A stretch of 64,000 bases of DNA, from the NCBI GenBank assembly GCA_036417435.1, contig CM070910.1:65814784-65878783 (forward strand), in the 5' to 3' direction. Positions 47,041 to 58,464 of this stretch are shown here, piece after piece. Each line of letters begins with the position of its first letter. The stretch's first letter is position 1. Position numbers and translations under genes: made by a program. Source of the stretch: Inia geoffrensis (Eukaryota; Chordata; Mammalia; Artiodactyla; Iniidae). The notes below the pieces were generated by a model. The model was given only the letters and a program-made list of their open reading frames with translations, ran no database searches and was not told the DNA's origin.

Positions 47041-47614
47041 AATTTCAAAATAAGGGAGAAGAAAAATACTGATAGAAATGGAGGGTGAGTCATGGATTTG
47101 AAAGTTAATGTAATTCTAAGGTTCTGATGTAGCCCACCAATGATAGAGATATAACCACTAAAAGCATAAAAACGAAAGGTAAAACGTTCAAACCAGTGAA
47201 GGGGGAAATAAGTAATAAAAATATAATTAATCATTTCAATAGATGTATTAAAATAAGAAATGAAGGCGCTAGGAAAAGTATAGTAATTAGTAAATACAAA
47301 ATAAAGTGAAAGAAGTAAAATGTATGAATAATCAAAAACAAAGATGGTAAATGATAAGAAGAGATGCTTGTGAAACATGCCTATGAAGTCATATATGTTA
47401 TCAAAGACAGATGATGGGCTTGTTCCATGCTACCTGAAATGAGCAACTTTTACCCATGCTCAGAATATTTAGGGACATCAATCTTGGCTTAGCATTAGGA
47501 ATAATTTTGTAACAGTTGGGATTTTCTAAAATGAATTGTCCCTATTGAGGGAAATTCTTCAAACCCCTGCTAAACAAATGCTCTATGGTGGTTGCTGGTT
47601 TTATATGTTGATCT
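47041..47614. other. Unassigned AT-rich sequence
   Basis: No gene recognised. A 134-codon minus-strand frame (46974-47378) partly overlaps the old L1 and is hydrophobic because of the T-rich composition. I do not regard it as a gene. Confidence 0.4.
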
Positions 47615-47629
47615 TTAAGGATTCTTTTT

Positions 47630-47828
47630 TTTTTTGGCAGTACACGGGCCTCTCACTGTTGTGGCCTTTCCCGTTGCGGAGCACAGGCTCCGGACGCGTA
47701 GGCTCAGCGGCCATGGCTCACGGCCCCAGCCGCTCCGCGGCACGTGGGATTTTCCCAGACCGGGGCACGAACCCGCGTCCCCTGCATCGGCAGGCGGACT
47801 CTCAACCACTGCACCACCAGGGAAGCCC
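47630..47828 (-). mobile_element. CHR-type SINE (copy 5)
   Basis: Reverse-complement CHR SINE with a short T-run on its left, the B box complement GGGCACGAACC near 47762-47772 and the head complement GGGAAGCCC ending at 47828. A near-perfect target duplication (TTAAGGATTCTTTTT at 47615-47629, TTAAGGGTTCTTTTT at 47829-47843, one difference) flanks it. Confidence 0.94.
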
Positions 47829-47974
47829 TTAAGGGTTCTTTTTAATGCTAAGCTCCTCTCATGTCAAGGTTTTTCAGGTGTATAAATCCCCAAATTTCTG
47901 AGCTTGGAATACTTTTTCTCAGTTTGAAGCAACACCAAGAAAGTATTTTGAGGGTTCATTTTACTCACCGTGGT

Positions 47975-48045
47975 ATCTCCGGGCCTTAGTACAGTGTCTG
48001 ACACTTCTCACAACTTCAGTAAATAGTTCTTGAATAGAAATGAAA
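47975..48045 (+). mobile_element. L2 3'-end fragment
   Basis: GCCTTAGTACAGTGTCTGAC, then TCAGTAAATAGTTCTTGAAT, is an L2 terminus. Confidence 0.55.
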
Positions 48046-48385
48046 ACTCTGGTAGATTTAATATAATCTTAGGAAAATAACAAAAAGGTAAAAAGGATAA
48101 AAAGTATAGATAGTGATAGCAGATACAGGAACAAAATTATTAAACTTTATAAAATCTCATACAGTGGGAATATAAAGTGCATACAGAAAGTCACAAATAT
48201 TTTTCAAAACATATGAGAAAAAGAGTAATTTTTTCTGATGCATTTGGGTATAACCAACTCTGATAGAACATAATTCTAAGACTGAAAGAATTGTGTCTAG
48301 ACGAGTATTAACTTTTTTCAAAGAAGGAATTATTAAAATTGTTATCTTCTATCCCAAGAGGGTTTGTTAAGAAGTACATATTTTA

Positions 48386-48592
48386 GGGCTCCCCTGGTGA
48401 CTCAGTGGTTGAGAGTCCGCTTGCCGATGCAGGGGACACGGGTTCGTGCCCCGGTCCGGGAAGATCCCACATGCCGTGGAGCGGCTGGGCCCGTGAGCCA
48501 TGGCCACTGAGCCTGCGTGTCCGGAACCTGTGCACCGCAACGGGAGAGACCACAACAGTGAGAGGCCCACGTACAGAAAAAACAAAAACAAA
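48386..48592 (+). mobile_element. CHR-type SINE (copy 6)
   Basis: Complete plus-strand copy. The A-box region has changed to GTGACTCAGTGG, while the B box GGTTCGTGCCC (48431-48441) is intact. The tail is an interrupted A-run (AAAAAACAAAAACAAAAA). A perfect 17-bp duplication, AAGAAGTACATATTTTA, lies at 48369-48385 and 48593-48609. Confidence 0.95.
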
Positions 48593-48609
48593 AAGAAGTA
48601 CATATTTTA

Positions 48610-49288
48610 TAAGCAAACTAGGCCCATATTAACAATCTTACTGAGATTTTTATCCAGAGAGTGGACTGGGGACTTCATTTTTTTTTTTTTTTACTTCGGA
48701 CATCTGGAAGGAACCAAATAACTTTCACTCAAAGGAGATATACCATAACTATATTTATTGGAGTAAATTTTCTTCCTGGCGGGAGTTGAGTATGTGATAA
48801 AGGATTTTCTCCACATATCTTGCAAAATCATTTTCTGAACTCTATAAATTATTTTAAAGTTTTACTAAAATAAAGCAGTGCAATATTTACCAGAGATGAC
48901 TTTATTTCACCTAGTCCACAGCAACAGAGAAGACGAATGTTGAGTTTTCATCCGATTTGAATTCATTGCCTTTTCTTTTAATTCCTAGGGGACCTGCCTT
49001 CACAACCGTACACCCCTCCATCCTTACTGGATATAAAAAACAGGATGGCATCGTATCTCGGTACCTGTGAAAGTACAATGGTTGTTATTTACCTACTTCA
49101 TAAGAAACTCGAAAGAGATACAGACTCCACCTCAATTTCAAGCTGCTAAAATTTTACTGGGACCATGAAGGCCTGATCTGATCCATCAGATGTGAGATGG
49201 AACATCTCTAACAGGCTTTAAACTTTTTATTTATATACTGTGCTTACCCCAGAAACTATTGAAGACAATTTCTCAGGTTTCTTTGTAC
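48610..49288. other. Unassigned sequence
   Basis: A T12 run near 48679 and otherwise unrecognised AT-rich DNA. Confidence 0.4.
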
Positions 49289-49289
49289 G

Positions 49290-49463
49290 ACAATGTTTCA
49301 CAAACACGCCTGATCAATAGGGTCACTGGGAGAGCTTGCAAAAATTCAGATTTGCAGATGTATCCCAGGAGATTATGATATGGTAATTGGGGGAGACCTA
49401 GGAATCTGTGTTTTTAAGCCTCCCCAAGTAACTATTAAAATCAGACGAGGTTTAGAAACACTG
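49290..49463. mobile_element. MER20-like nonautonomous hAT DNA transposon
   Basis: About 174 bp with hAT-Charlie style imperfect terminal repeats (CAATGTTTCACAAAC at the left, GTTTAGAAACACTG at the right). Between them lie GGGAGAGCTTGCAAAAATTC and CTAGGAATCTGTGTTTTTAA. I could not confirm the expected 8-bp duplication. It is an ancient relic. Confidence 0.6.
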
Positions 49464-49944
49464 ATTCACTACCTGTCCCTCCTTCAGCACTTGCTCTGCA
49501 CACCATATGGTACCCTGCACCTCTAAAGGAGGTAACACATGCTGAAGGATGAGCTCATACAGGGTAGATGAGCCCCAGAGCACTGTGACCCTTGCCCAGA
49601 AGTTCAGAAGAGATCAATGGCAGGATTTGTTTGGCTTCGTTTAGCCAACATTTATCCAATAATGATCTTGAAAACATCTGCTTTTTTTTGAGGCAAGTAT
49701 GGATGTAATAAAATAAGTGCTTTACTGCAGATGAAGAGCCATGTGGAGACATGAGAAAGGAAACTTGCAACTTTTACGGAATAATTCTTACAGCCACAGT
49801 CAAACTCGAGATTCAAGTAGGGCAGCTCAAGAGCCCCATTGTCTTGGGCCTTTTGACACAGGCTTTCCTTGAGAATGCAGGCCACTTTTGCCTTGTTTTT
49901 ATATGACTATTGGATGAAAATCTTTGCTTGTTCAATAAAGCAAA

Positions 49945-50095
49945 TCAGTGCCTAATATCATGCTGGTCATATACTGGCTTGGCCAAAAAGTTCGTTCGGG
50001 TTTTTCCGTAAAATCTTAAGGAAAAACTCGAACGAGCTGTTTGGCCGACCCAAATAGTACACGCTCGATAAATGCTTGTTGAACAAAACGAAAAT
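49945..50095 (+). mobile_element. L2 3' end interrupted by a mariner-type element
   Basis: CAGTGCCTAATATCATGCTGG lies left of the hairpin element and ACGCTCGATAAATGCTTGTT right of it. Joined, they read as an L2 terminus. This places the mariner-type insertion inside the L2 copy. Confidence 0.6.
49974..50053. mobile_element. Mariner-type palindromic MITE
   Basis: An 80-bp element made almost entirely of one inverted repeat. The arms at 49981-50007 and 50020-50046 are 27 nt long and differ at three positions; as RNA two of these are G-U pairs. The loop is 12 nt. TA dinucleotides near both ends (49972-49973 and 50055-50056) fit the Tc1/mariner target. There is no coding capacity. The arm word AAAAAGTTCGTTCGGG is characteristic of an artiodactyl mariner family. 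Confidence 0.8.
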
Positions 50096-52767
50096 GTGAA
50101 GAAATAGTTGTTTTAAAGGAACAAAAGTAATAGTTTGCATTAACCACGTTTAAAAAATTTCCCCATTGATTTTAATTAAGCTCTTGCTGAGTTGCAAACG
50201 CAAAGAATTTTTTTAAGGAGAAAAAATATTTTAAAGCCTTCCCACAGGTTTTTTCATATTCTTAATGGATAAAATCTGAATACTGAAGATTATAAGGCAC
50301 ACACTCAAATGATGGCCTATGAAATCAGCCCACATCTACCCAAGATGAAAAGAAGGCTAAGAGATAAAAATAGCAGATTGTGTTCTTGATATAAAGAATA
50401 GAGACTGTAGCACTTTTAGCAAAAAAAAAAAAAAATGCAGAATTTTTCTTGTGAGAGAATTGTTTTTATGGTGGAGAAGTGTTTATCGAGTTTGTGTCTC
50501 TTCAGAGATCAATTTATAAGGTTTTCCATTGCAGGTTTATAAACCTTATTCTCTTTTCCTTTAAAATACGCTTTCTCTCCAAGAAAGTCTCTTATTTACC
50601 TCAGGAAAAAGATCAATACTATTACAGAGAAACAAAGACATTCTTATTTTCATATGGTTCTTTGAAGTTACAGATGTTACAATGAACATAAACACATTAC
50701 ACACCATTTTTCAAAATAGAAATCATGATGAGCACATTTGTACATGTATAAGCCTGAACTTAGAAAACTGTTAATATAGAAATGAAGTTGGTCTTTTGGT
50801 TGGTATTTCACCAGAAGTAATTCATTATAGAATGGGTCATTTCCAATGGCATTTCTTTTTCTGTCAAATATTGGAATTCCTCAAAATGTTTAGTAGAAAC
50901 TCAGCAGAACACATTATTCTGTCTTTATATACAACAACAATGTTTCAACACAAAAAATTTCATGTGTAGACTTGGTAATTTTTTCCAAGAATATTACAGT
51001 GAAACTAGTAAAGTTCCATTGTGTTAGGTGCAACTGCTGTATTAAATGAGGGATGGGTGGAGGAGATAATTACAGAAAGATAAGCAATAAAGACTAGGAC
51101 ACAAGGTCAATGAAGAAAATATACTATAAAAAACTAAACGGTAGAATAAGCTAAACATGATCATAGCTGCCCAATCCCAACATACTAGAATTAGGTACTA
51201 TATCTTGAAAGAAATCCAGAGCCATAGAATCTAAAATAAGAAGGGATTTAGGAACAATTTAAAGACTATGAAAACAAAACAGTACTTTGCTGCTATGTTG
51301 TAAATTAATACAACTCAATGGCGTTCAGGAAATGGTATAATTTAGAAATATGAGGAGATTCAAAAGAGTTGAGTGGGCATTGACAAATAGGCCCTTCGGT
51401 GGACATTCCGTTGCCACTAACACACTGGATGGCCCTGCATAATTCTCGTCATTTGTTCTTATTCATTGAACGTATCCTCAAGCAGCAAAAATGGATGCAA
51501 GCCTTGCCAATCATAATTAAACAGTTAGCATCTGGTATTAATTCTAACCAAACATCACAGGGGAATTGTGAACAGATTAGAATCTATGCAAGTTCTTGGA
51601 TTCCTGTGAAAAACATTTAACCTTGAAGACTAGGTAAAGATTGTTTTGTTTGTTTTCTTTTTAGTGGGTTAAGTTGCTGGTGGTGTGCCTGCTTAGGCTC
51701 GAGTAGAAAATAAACGGAGCTGCACACAGAAGTTGTGTTCTGAGAAAGTACAGTGCTTCCTCAAGCTCTAAGCTAACACCTCACACTGAAGGAGAAAGAC
51801 AGGGAATTGCCTGGCCACTTGGGTGCCTTTTTCCTGTGCTAGTCTGAGGGCATTCTTTCCTTTGATAAGAGACACTTGTAAAAACAAGTCATGGAAATGG
51901 TGGGAAGGGGAATACTGTGGTTCCAGAAGCTTTGAGAGGCTTTGAAATTCAAGGTGATATCCTTTATGTTGGAGAGTGGCTGAAGATCAAGGGCAATCAA
52001 TCCTGATGCTTTCAAATTTATAGATATTTTGGCTGGAGGGATGGGAAAAGATGTATCATGTTGGAATATTTCATGTCTGCGCTATCGTCTTCTTCCTCTC
52101 TGGGTCCACATCCTAGTGGAATAGTAGAGAGAATGTTTGCAGAAAGATATCAGCTTCTGAGTATAATTAGCAGCTATTCAATAATAAATATTCCAAATCA
52201 ACAAAACAAAACAAAACAAAAGCAGAAGTGTCTTCGTTTCAGGTCTATGAATATCTCTTTTTACGATAACCTTTGTTATTTTACCACCTGGAGTAAGTAT
52301 ATAGCTCACCTCTATTTTATTAAAAAATCACACGTTAGAGAATCTAGCTCATGTTAGTTATTATTAATACACTTAAAATGCCAACCAGTTTCTGTGTGAC
52401 CTTTTGAAATTCTCTCTTCCCCATCTTTCTTACCTCGATTCTGCCTCCTTCAAGTTGTCCCAAATATGGGAAATAAAAATCTTTCTCTATCCTCTTAAAA
52501 TTAATTCTTCCTTCTTTTTAAATTCTGAAACAAACTTGGATGGTCTTTTCTCATTGAAGATGATTAATACGCACCTGTTTCAGGCTGACACAGTCTCCTG
52601 GGCCTTGTTGTTAATTGTTGCTGCTACGTCATCTTGTAAATTACTTCCTTCTCCCTAGGAAAGTCATCTCCTCTGGTAGAGCTTTCTCTTAACCTATCTT
52701 TTTCTTCCCACCATTTCTCCTTCCCCCTACTTATCCATAATTCCTTCTATCCACCAAATTTTCTTTC
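50096..52767. other. Unassigned AT-rich sequence
   Basis: No gene or repeat recognised over about 2.7 kb apart from a short A-run near 50421 and an (AAAAC)4 run near 52200. Confidence 0.4.
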
Positions 52768-52782
52768 AAGAATAACCTTTCA

Positions 52783-52996
52783 GGGGCTTCCCTGGCGGTG
52801 CAGTAGTTGAGAGTCCGCCTGCCAATACAGGGGACACAGGTTCGTGCCCCGGTCCAGGAAGATCCCACATGCCGTGGAGCAGCTGGGCCCGTGAGCCATG
52901 GCCGCTGAGCCTGCGCGTCCGGAGCCTGTGCTCCGCCGCAATGGGAGAGGCCACAACAGTGAGAGGCCCGTGTCCGAGAAAAATAAAAAAATAAAA
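52783..52996 (+). mobile_element. CHR-type SINE (copy 7)
   Basis: A complete plus-strand copy beginning GGGGCTTCCCTGG, with B box GGTTCGTGCCC (52840-52850) and an interrupted A-rich tail. A perfect 15-bp duplication, AAGAATAACCTTTCA, lies at 52768-52782 and 52997-53011. A CCG insertion near 52935 (GCTCCGCCGCAATGG) sets it apart from the other copies. Confidence 0.95.
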
Positions 52997-53011
52997 AAGA
53001 ATAACCTTTCA

Positions 53012-53964
53012 TAATCTAAAGTGAGATTGTATTCATTCTTATAATGTTTTAAAATGAAAATTAGTACACGTTCAACTTCTTTTAAAATACATATTCTTAC
53101 AATAGAACAATAAACCTACTAATAAAGACGTTTTAACGTATGAAGTAACAAGGTCCTTAGCTTTATAGCAGCACTTTTGTGATCATTTATAATAATAATC
53201 AGTACATAGATTATAAATTTTAAAATCCTGTACAATAGACTACCAGGTGATGCTGCATTGGGCGATAAGTTCATTGATCTTTGGTAATATGCTAGTGAGT
53301 TCATAATTATAAGAAATGATAAAAGATCAAACCCAGAGAAAATATATAACCAATCAGGCAATGCCTGAAAAGAGAGAAGTAACAATATTGGTTTGTATTA
53401 TTGTTGTACTTCTCAATGTCTAACATATTTTGTAGGCAAAAAAAAATTTCAGTGAAAGGAGAAGATTTGGTTTGATGACTCAATCCTTATACTACAGTAA
53501 AAAAATATATGATAAATAAGGAATTTTAAAATTTGTTCAATGGAAATGAGTAGAACAAAAACATAAAATAAGTGGCTGTTCTCTCTTGGTTGCTGTGGAT
53601 TATAGCCAATTGTTAAGATTACACACCAAATTACATAAAATTTGATTCCAAGTATCTATTGATAAATGAATTAATATAGCACCATACTTGCAAAAATTAG
53701 AACTCTAGGGGAAATGATCTATAAAATATTGAAATAAGCCAGTTAAGTCCTATAAATTCTAGCTAACAGAACAAGTGATTTGTTTTTGATGAAAATAATA
53801 AAGTATTGCTTTTCTAATAGTGCTGACTCAGTAGCAGAAAAAAAGAAACCAAATAGCTTTAACAGAACTGAAGCTTAGAGACATCATAGCAAACTACCTT
53901 TATGATTGAACTAATTTAACACTATACCACTTGCACGTTTTATAAAACTAGAAATATTTCTTTC
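53012..53964. other. Unassigned AT-rich sequence
   Basis: No gene or repeat recognised. Confidence 0.4.
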
Positions 53965-54498
53965 ATATTTTGGGAAATTTGGGACAGGCAGAATTTCAAG
54001 TTACTGACGGTATCACCAAAATAATTTGGGGGGAGCAGAATACAACATCCAAAAATGTGCCACTTTGGAACGTGGTTTGTTTTGAGCTGAAGGCAACTAA
54101 GACCCAGCAAAAAGATTTTCACCTTCCCTTTAACTGCCTGAAAGAATTTAGATAGGGCACTTGGACCAGGAAGACAGATATTAACAGAGATGACTTTGTA
54201 TATTAGAAAGACTTATCTGCGCGGTCTGGCAAAAATTTGTTTACCAAACATCTGCTCTTCTTTTCTCCCTGTGAATTATTCCCCTTTAAAGCCCCAGATC
54301 CTCACCCCCTTCTCCTTAGCTCAGATGGTATATAGGCCTTAATTGCCTGACTGCCTTGGAATCTCAGATTGTCTATGGGACTCTCCTATGTGGGCAATTA
54401 AATTTGTTTTTCTCCTGTTAATCTGTTTTATGTCGATTTAATTATTAGACCAGCCAAAGAAACTAGGAGGGAAGAAGGGAGAACTTTTCCGCCCCACA
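53965..54498 (+). mobile_element. Solo LTR of an endogenous retrovirus
   Basis: The architecture is that of a gammaretrovirus-like LTR: a U3-like region, a TATA-type GGTATATAGGCC at 54327-54338, an AATTAAAT polyadenylation-like signal near 54397, then a U5-like part. It contains CCTGTTAATCTGTTTTATG and TTAGACCAGCCAAAG and ends in CCCACA at 54498. There is no internal coding sequence on either side, so it is a solo LTR. The left edge is approximate, and I saw no duplication. Family not assigned. Confidence 0.6.
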
Positions 54499-57234
54499 CC
54501 TAAGACATATATTACTCAAATGCGTTAGGTCAATAGGACCAGTGATGGTTCACTGTCTATGCTCATTTTTACAAGTGTAAGATAATAATGTGAATTATAT
54601 TGCAATTTGTGTAAATGGATATGTTACAATGTTATGAGCTGATCATTGTATTCTCACAAAGTAAGAGTCCCATAGAAGCTACTATGAAAAATGGCATCTT
54701 GGGTTCATGATGGGGTTAGAAGCAATCTGCACGTGTTGGCAGAATTCAGTAAATTCTGCTGACTTTGAATAAGTAAGAACGTGAATCCATATTTAGTGGC
54801 TTCTGTCATTTAGAAATGGCTAATTTCCTGAACAAATTTGTCTAGCTTTGACCAACTGAAAAAGAGAAGTAAGGTTGGAATTTGATTCTAGGATACCATT
54901 TCAACCCCTGACACTTTTCCTGCACTTTAAAGGTAAATTGTATAACTTGCAAAGTCTAGATTTCTCAATTTTTTGAGTGGATAAGATAACATTTGCAACT
55001 TATCAAAAGAGCTTAGGGAGGTTTAATGAGGTAACATATCTAAAATGTTATCTAGGGGAAAATATTTGTATTACCTCTGCAGAGAATGCCTCAGCTTGAC
55101 TGGAGGGGAAAAGAAAGATACCACAAAATATCATTGTATTATGGTAAAGCAATGAACTACCACCTGCAGGAAACTGGCTTCATGAAGGGCAACGACAAAG
55201 AGCACATCAGGATTACATGAAATCGATCAGAAGCAGGCAGGAAGAACACAAGACAGATGAAGTGGAGCCTTTCATGACAGGCAGGAGAATATATCAAAGA
55301 CATCCTTGCTAATTTCAAAAAGCCCACTCCCTTCTCTAGAGGTGAGAACATTACTTCAGACGGCATGCTGGCTCCACTGGACTCTGTGAAGATGCTATAA
55401 CTCCAGTTGTGGGTTTCTTAAAGAATAATTTAGGAATGAAAAGGGCCAACATGCCTGAACACCATTAATTTAGATCACCAGTGAGAGAGAACTGAATGCA
55501 TGGTTTTCCACATTTATTTTTCCATCAGGAACTTGTTGTTTATACCAGCTGGACCCTCATTTATGTATTTTAATTCTGAGCTACTATTAATTTAAATGTT
55601 ATTTTCCAAAGAAAAAGCTGAGTATTTTTTCCTTAAATTAAAGACATACATCTTTGCAAAATAAAACAAGTCAGTAAAAAGTAGATGGTTTCTATCCCTG
55701 AATGGCAAAATGGAAGGTTGGAGAAGGAATGATGAGCAAAATGATGGGTGTGATGGATAGTGGACGATGGAGAGAGCTCCATGAAGACAAGTATTTTTCA
55801 TAGGAAGAGCAGATGCTGTAAGGAAATCTGTTAAGTGCTAGAATCCCAAGGGTTCCTTTCTGAGCTCAGTAAAGAACCCAAGTGTTCCAAGCACCCTGCG
55901 AGTGCTTGGAAAGAGCATCCTGAGAAACCTCATGGTGGTCAGTGTTCATGGGCTAAGGACAATGTCATGCAGATTAGGCACATATAAGCAGTTGTAGACA
56001 GTGGAAAAGGACTGCATATCAGTGGAAGTATGATAGACATAAGGACTCCTTCTCAGCTTTAAGTTGTAGCCCATGATGTTGACAGAAAAGCTGAAACTCC
56101 CTACTAGTGCGACTGTCATTTTTCACCTAAGAATTACCAAAACTCCTCCTTGAATGAATACCAGAAAGAAAGTATATTAACTAAATACAGCAATTGCATT
56201 TTCACTGGTGCCTTTAATTTGTGTTTTTTCTAGCAATGAATATACTTTGAATTAACAGAAGAGTTAAGAAATGTGGGTTGTCAAAGATGATTTTAATTAA
56301 CTCAAATATAAAAATGGACTTAAACATTTTGAGTTTCCAACAACCCCCCTTTCCAAAATTGGGTAAACAGAAAAAAAGAGCATTTATACTCATGAAGACA
56401 GAGTTAATAGAGTTTCTATAGAACATTCAAAGCATGAGTCTCTCAGGGCCCTCTTTTTGCAGTACAGTGACTTGAATTACATTTTTTAGAAAGGGTATCT
56501 ATAAAAGATAATAAAGCAAAATTACTTCATGCTTTCTATTTTCTTAGTTTATAAGAGACTTTGTTCAAGAAAGAAATATATCTTAAAAATCATTTCTTTC
56601 TATTGTTTTCAATCTATGTTCCAGATGGTCCCTGAGCTAGGCTAAGATAGACACTCCCACTTCAAATAAGAGCAGTCTTTTCCAAATATATAAGGGAAAA
56701 GAGCTAAGGAATAAATGTTCTCAGTTTTATGTTTGTCCCCATATTTATTTTCTTAAACAGTGCCTGCTATCATTTATCTTTTGGTATTACTGGTAAGCAG
56801 TGAATGGTCAAGCAGCAAAATATAATAAAATACATCTATCAAAATGAATATGTGTTTCAATATTTTGATTATTCTGGGATTTGCTTGTTTGTGGGTGATG
56901 ACTTAACCTCACTAAACTATAATATAGTCATGTTTTATATTGAAAGAAATAGCTCCTATTTAGTGGAATTAAATTTAATATATTTACAAAGCATAGTTTT
57001 TCTTAGAGTACAACATGATGTTCAGGTGTGCTATCACCTGGGTAAGTATAAAAGCCTTGAATGTGGTCTAATGTTGAATTCTAGTTACGTCACAGAGCTA
57101 GTAGAAGTACGATAGAACTAAAATCCTGATATCTGACTATGAGTTCAAATTTCTTCCCATTTACCTAATTATTTGAGTGCCAGGAATTTCATTTTCATGA
57201 GGGAAGAGAACAGCACAGTTTCATAACAAAGAAA
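54499..57234. other. Unassigned sequence
   Basis: About 2.7 kb without a recognised gene or repeat. A 103-codon frame at 56804-57115 (plus) has no family resemblance. Confidence 0.4.
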
Positions 57235-57400
57235 GTGTGATGGGCTGGGCCACAGGGTTCCCACTTGGTAGATTGAACATTATCCTGGGTGATTCTGTGA
57301 GAGCGTTTTTCTTTCCTGAGTCTCCAGTCTGCTGGCCCATCCTTCAGATTTTGACATCCCAGCCTACATAAACAGATGAGCCAATAATAAATCTAATTTT
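57235..57400 (+). mobile_element. Ancient repeat fragment, family uncertain
   Basis: AGATTGAACATTATCCTGGG, TGATTCTGTGAGAGCG, then CCAGCCTACATAAACAGATG and GAGCCAATAATAAATCT resemble, with an internal deletion, a common mammalian LTR/DNA-type repeat. I cannot name it. Confidence 0.35.
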
Positions 57401-57404
57401 TAAT

Positions 57405-57955
57405 GGTATTTCACCCCTAGGTATTTGTTTAAGAAAAATAAAATCATGTGTCCACAACAAAGACTTGTATATAAATGTGCATAGTTATTTTCGTTGCATG
57501 AGTGAAAAACTGGAAAACAACAAATATCCATCAAGAAGTGAATGGATAGACAAACAGTGGACTAGCCACACAATGAAATGCTACGCATAAATATAAAGAA
57601 ATGAACTATTAATGCATACAACATCATGGGTGAATCTCAAAATAATTATGCTAAGTGAAAGAAGCAAGTACATATTGTATAGCTCATCTATGTAAAATTC
57701 CAGAAAATAAAACTAAATTTAACAGAAAGCAAATGAGATTATCTTGGCATAGGGGCAGGGGAAGTGTTGGTGAGGAGTGGAAGGAGGGGATTATAATTCG
57801 GCAGGTTGGAAATTTTGTGGAGTAATGAATACTTGCGTTATCTTAATTGTGGTGATGTCTTCACAGTTACATGCATAAGTCAACGTTTATCAAATTGTAC
57901 TCTTTAAAAATGTGCAGTTTATTGTATGCTGATTATACTTCAATAGGCCTTTGTA
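57405..57955 (+). mobile_element. Old L1 3' end
   Basis: Plus-strand L1M-type 3' sequence: AACAACAAATATCCATCAAG, AAGTGAATGGATAGACAAAC, TGAAATGCTACGCATAAATA, AAGAAGCAAGTACATATTGT, and near the end GTATGCTGATTATACTTCAATAGG. The frame is broken. Confidence 0.85.
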
Positions 57956-57957
57956 AA

Positions 57958-58034
57958 TGAAAGAAAGAGAGGGGAAGGGTGGAAGGGAGGAAGGAACGAA
58001 GGGAGGAAGGAATTAAAGAAAGAAAAAGAAAAGA
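57958..58034 (+). repeat. GAAA/GGAA purine tract
   Basis: An imperfect (GGAA)n/(GAAA)n tract at the tail of the old L1, probably grown from its A tail. Confidence 0.85.
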
Positions 58035-58039
58035 ATACC

Positions 58040-58225
58040 TACCTACTCTGGAGCCAGACTGCTTTCCTAGTTACTAGCAATGTGACCCTGGACAAGTTAT
58101 ATAACCTCTCAGTGTCTGCAAAATTGGAACCGTTAGAGCAATTAGCCACTGGGTAATTTACATACTGTGTTTAGAACATTGTAGCACATATTAAGGGCCA
58201 TCTCAGTGTTAGCTATTATTATTTA
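58040..58225 (+). mobile_element. MIR SINE relic
   Basis: GGAGCCAGACTGCTTTCCTA, ACTAGCAATGTGACCCTGGA, CAAGTTATATAACCTCTCAG and the tail-side TAGAACATTGTAGCACATAT follow the MIR consensus closely. Confidence 0.85.
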
Positions 58226-58396
58226 TGTTGATGTTCTTAAAGCAATTAAAATAACACATTGCCTATAGAACATTATCCTAGGTTTTGTAAGGAGAACACA
58301 AAGAAAGTTTATAAAAAATGGAGACTTACAGAAAAAGAAAAGCCTTCTTGAGAAAAATACTCACAGACATGTACTCACACACTGCCACATCCATTT
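58226..58396. other. Unassigned AT-rich spacer
   Basis: Nothing recognised. Confidence 0.3.
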
Positions 58397-58398
58397 TA

Positions 58399-58429
<31 letters not shown>

Positions 58430-58464
58430 AGATATAGATATAGATATAGATATAGATATATATA
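58397..58464 (+). repeat. (TA)n-(TATAGA)n microsatellite
   Basis: A (TA)n stretch runs into about eight perfect TATAGA hexamers and back into (TA)n. The purity suggests a recent, length-variable locus. Confidence 0.95.

Noticed and set aside
46974..47378. A 134-codon hydrophobic minus-strand frame
   Set aside because: It partly overlaps old L1 sequence and reflects AT-rich composition. No start context or homology.
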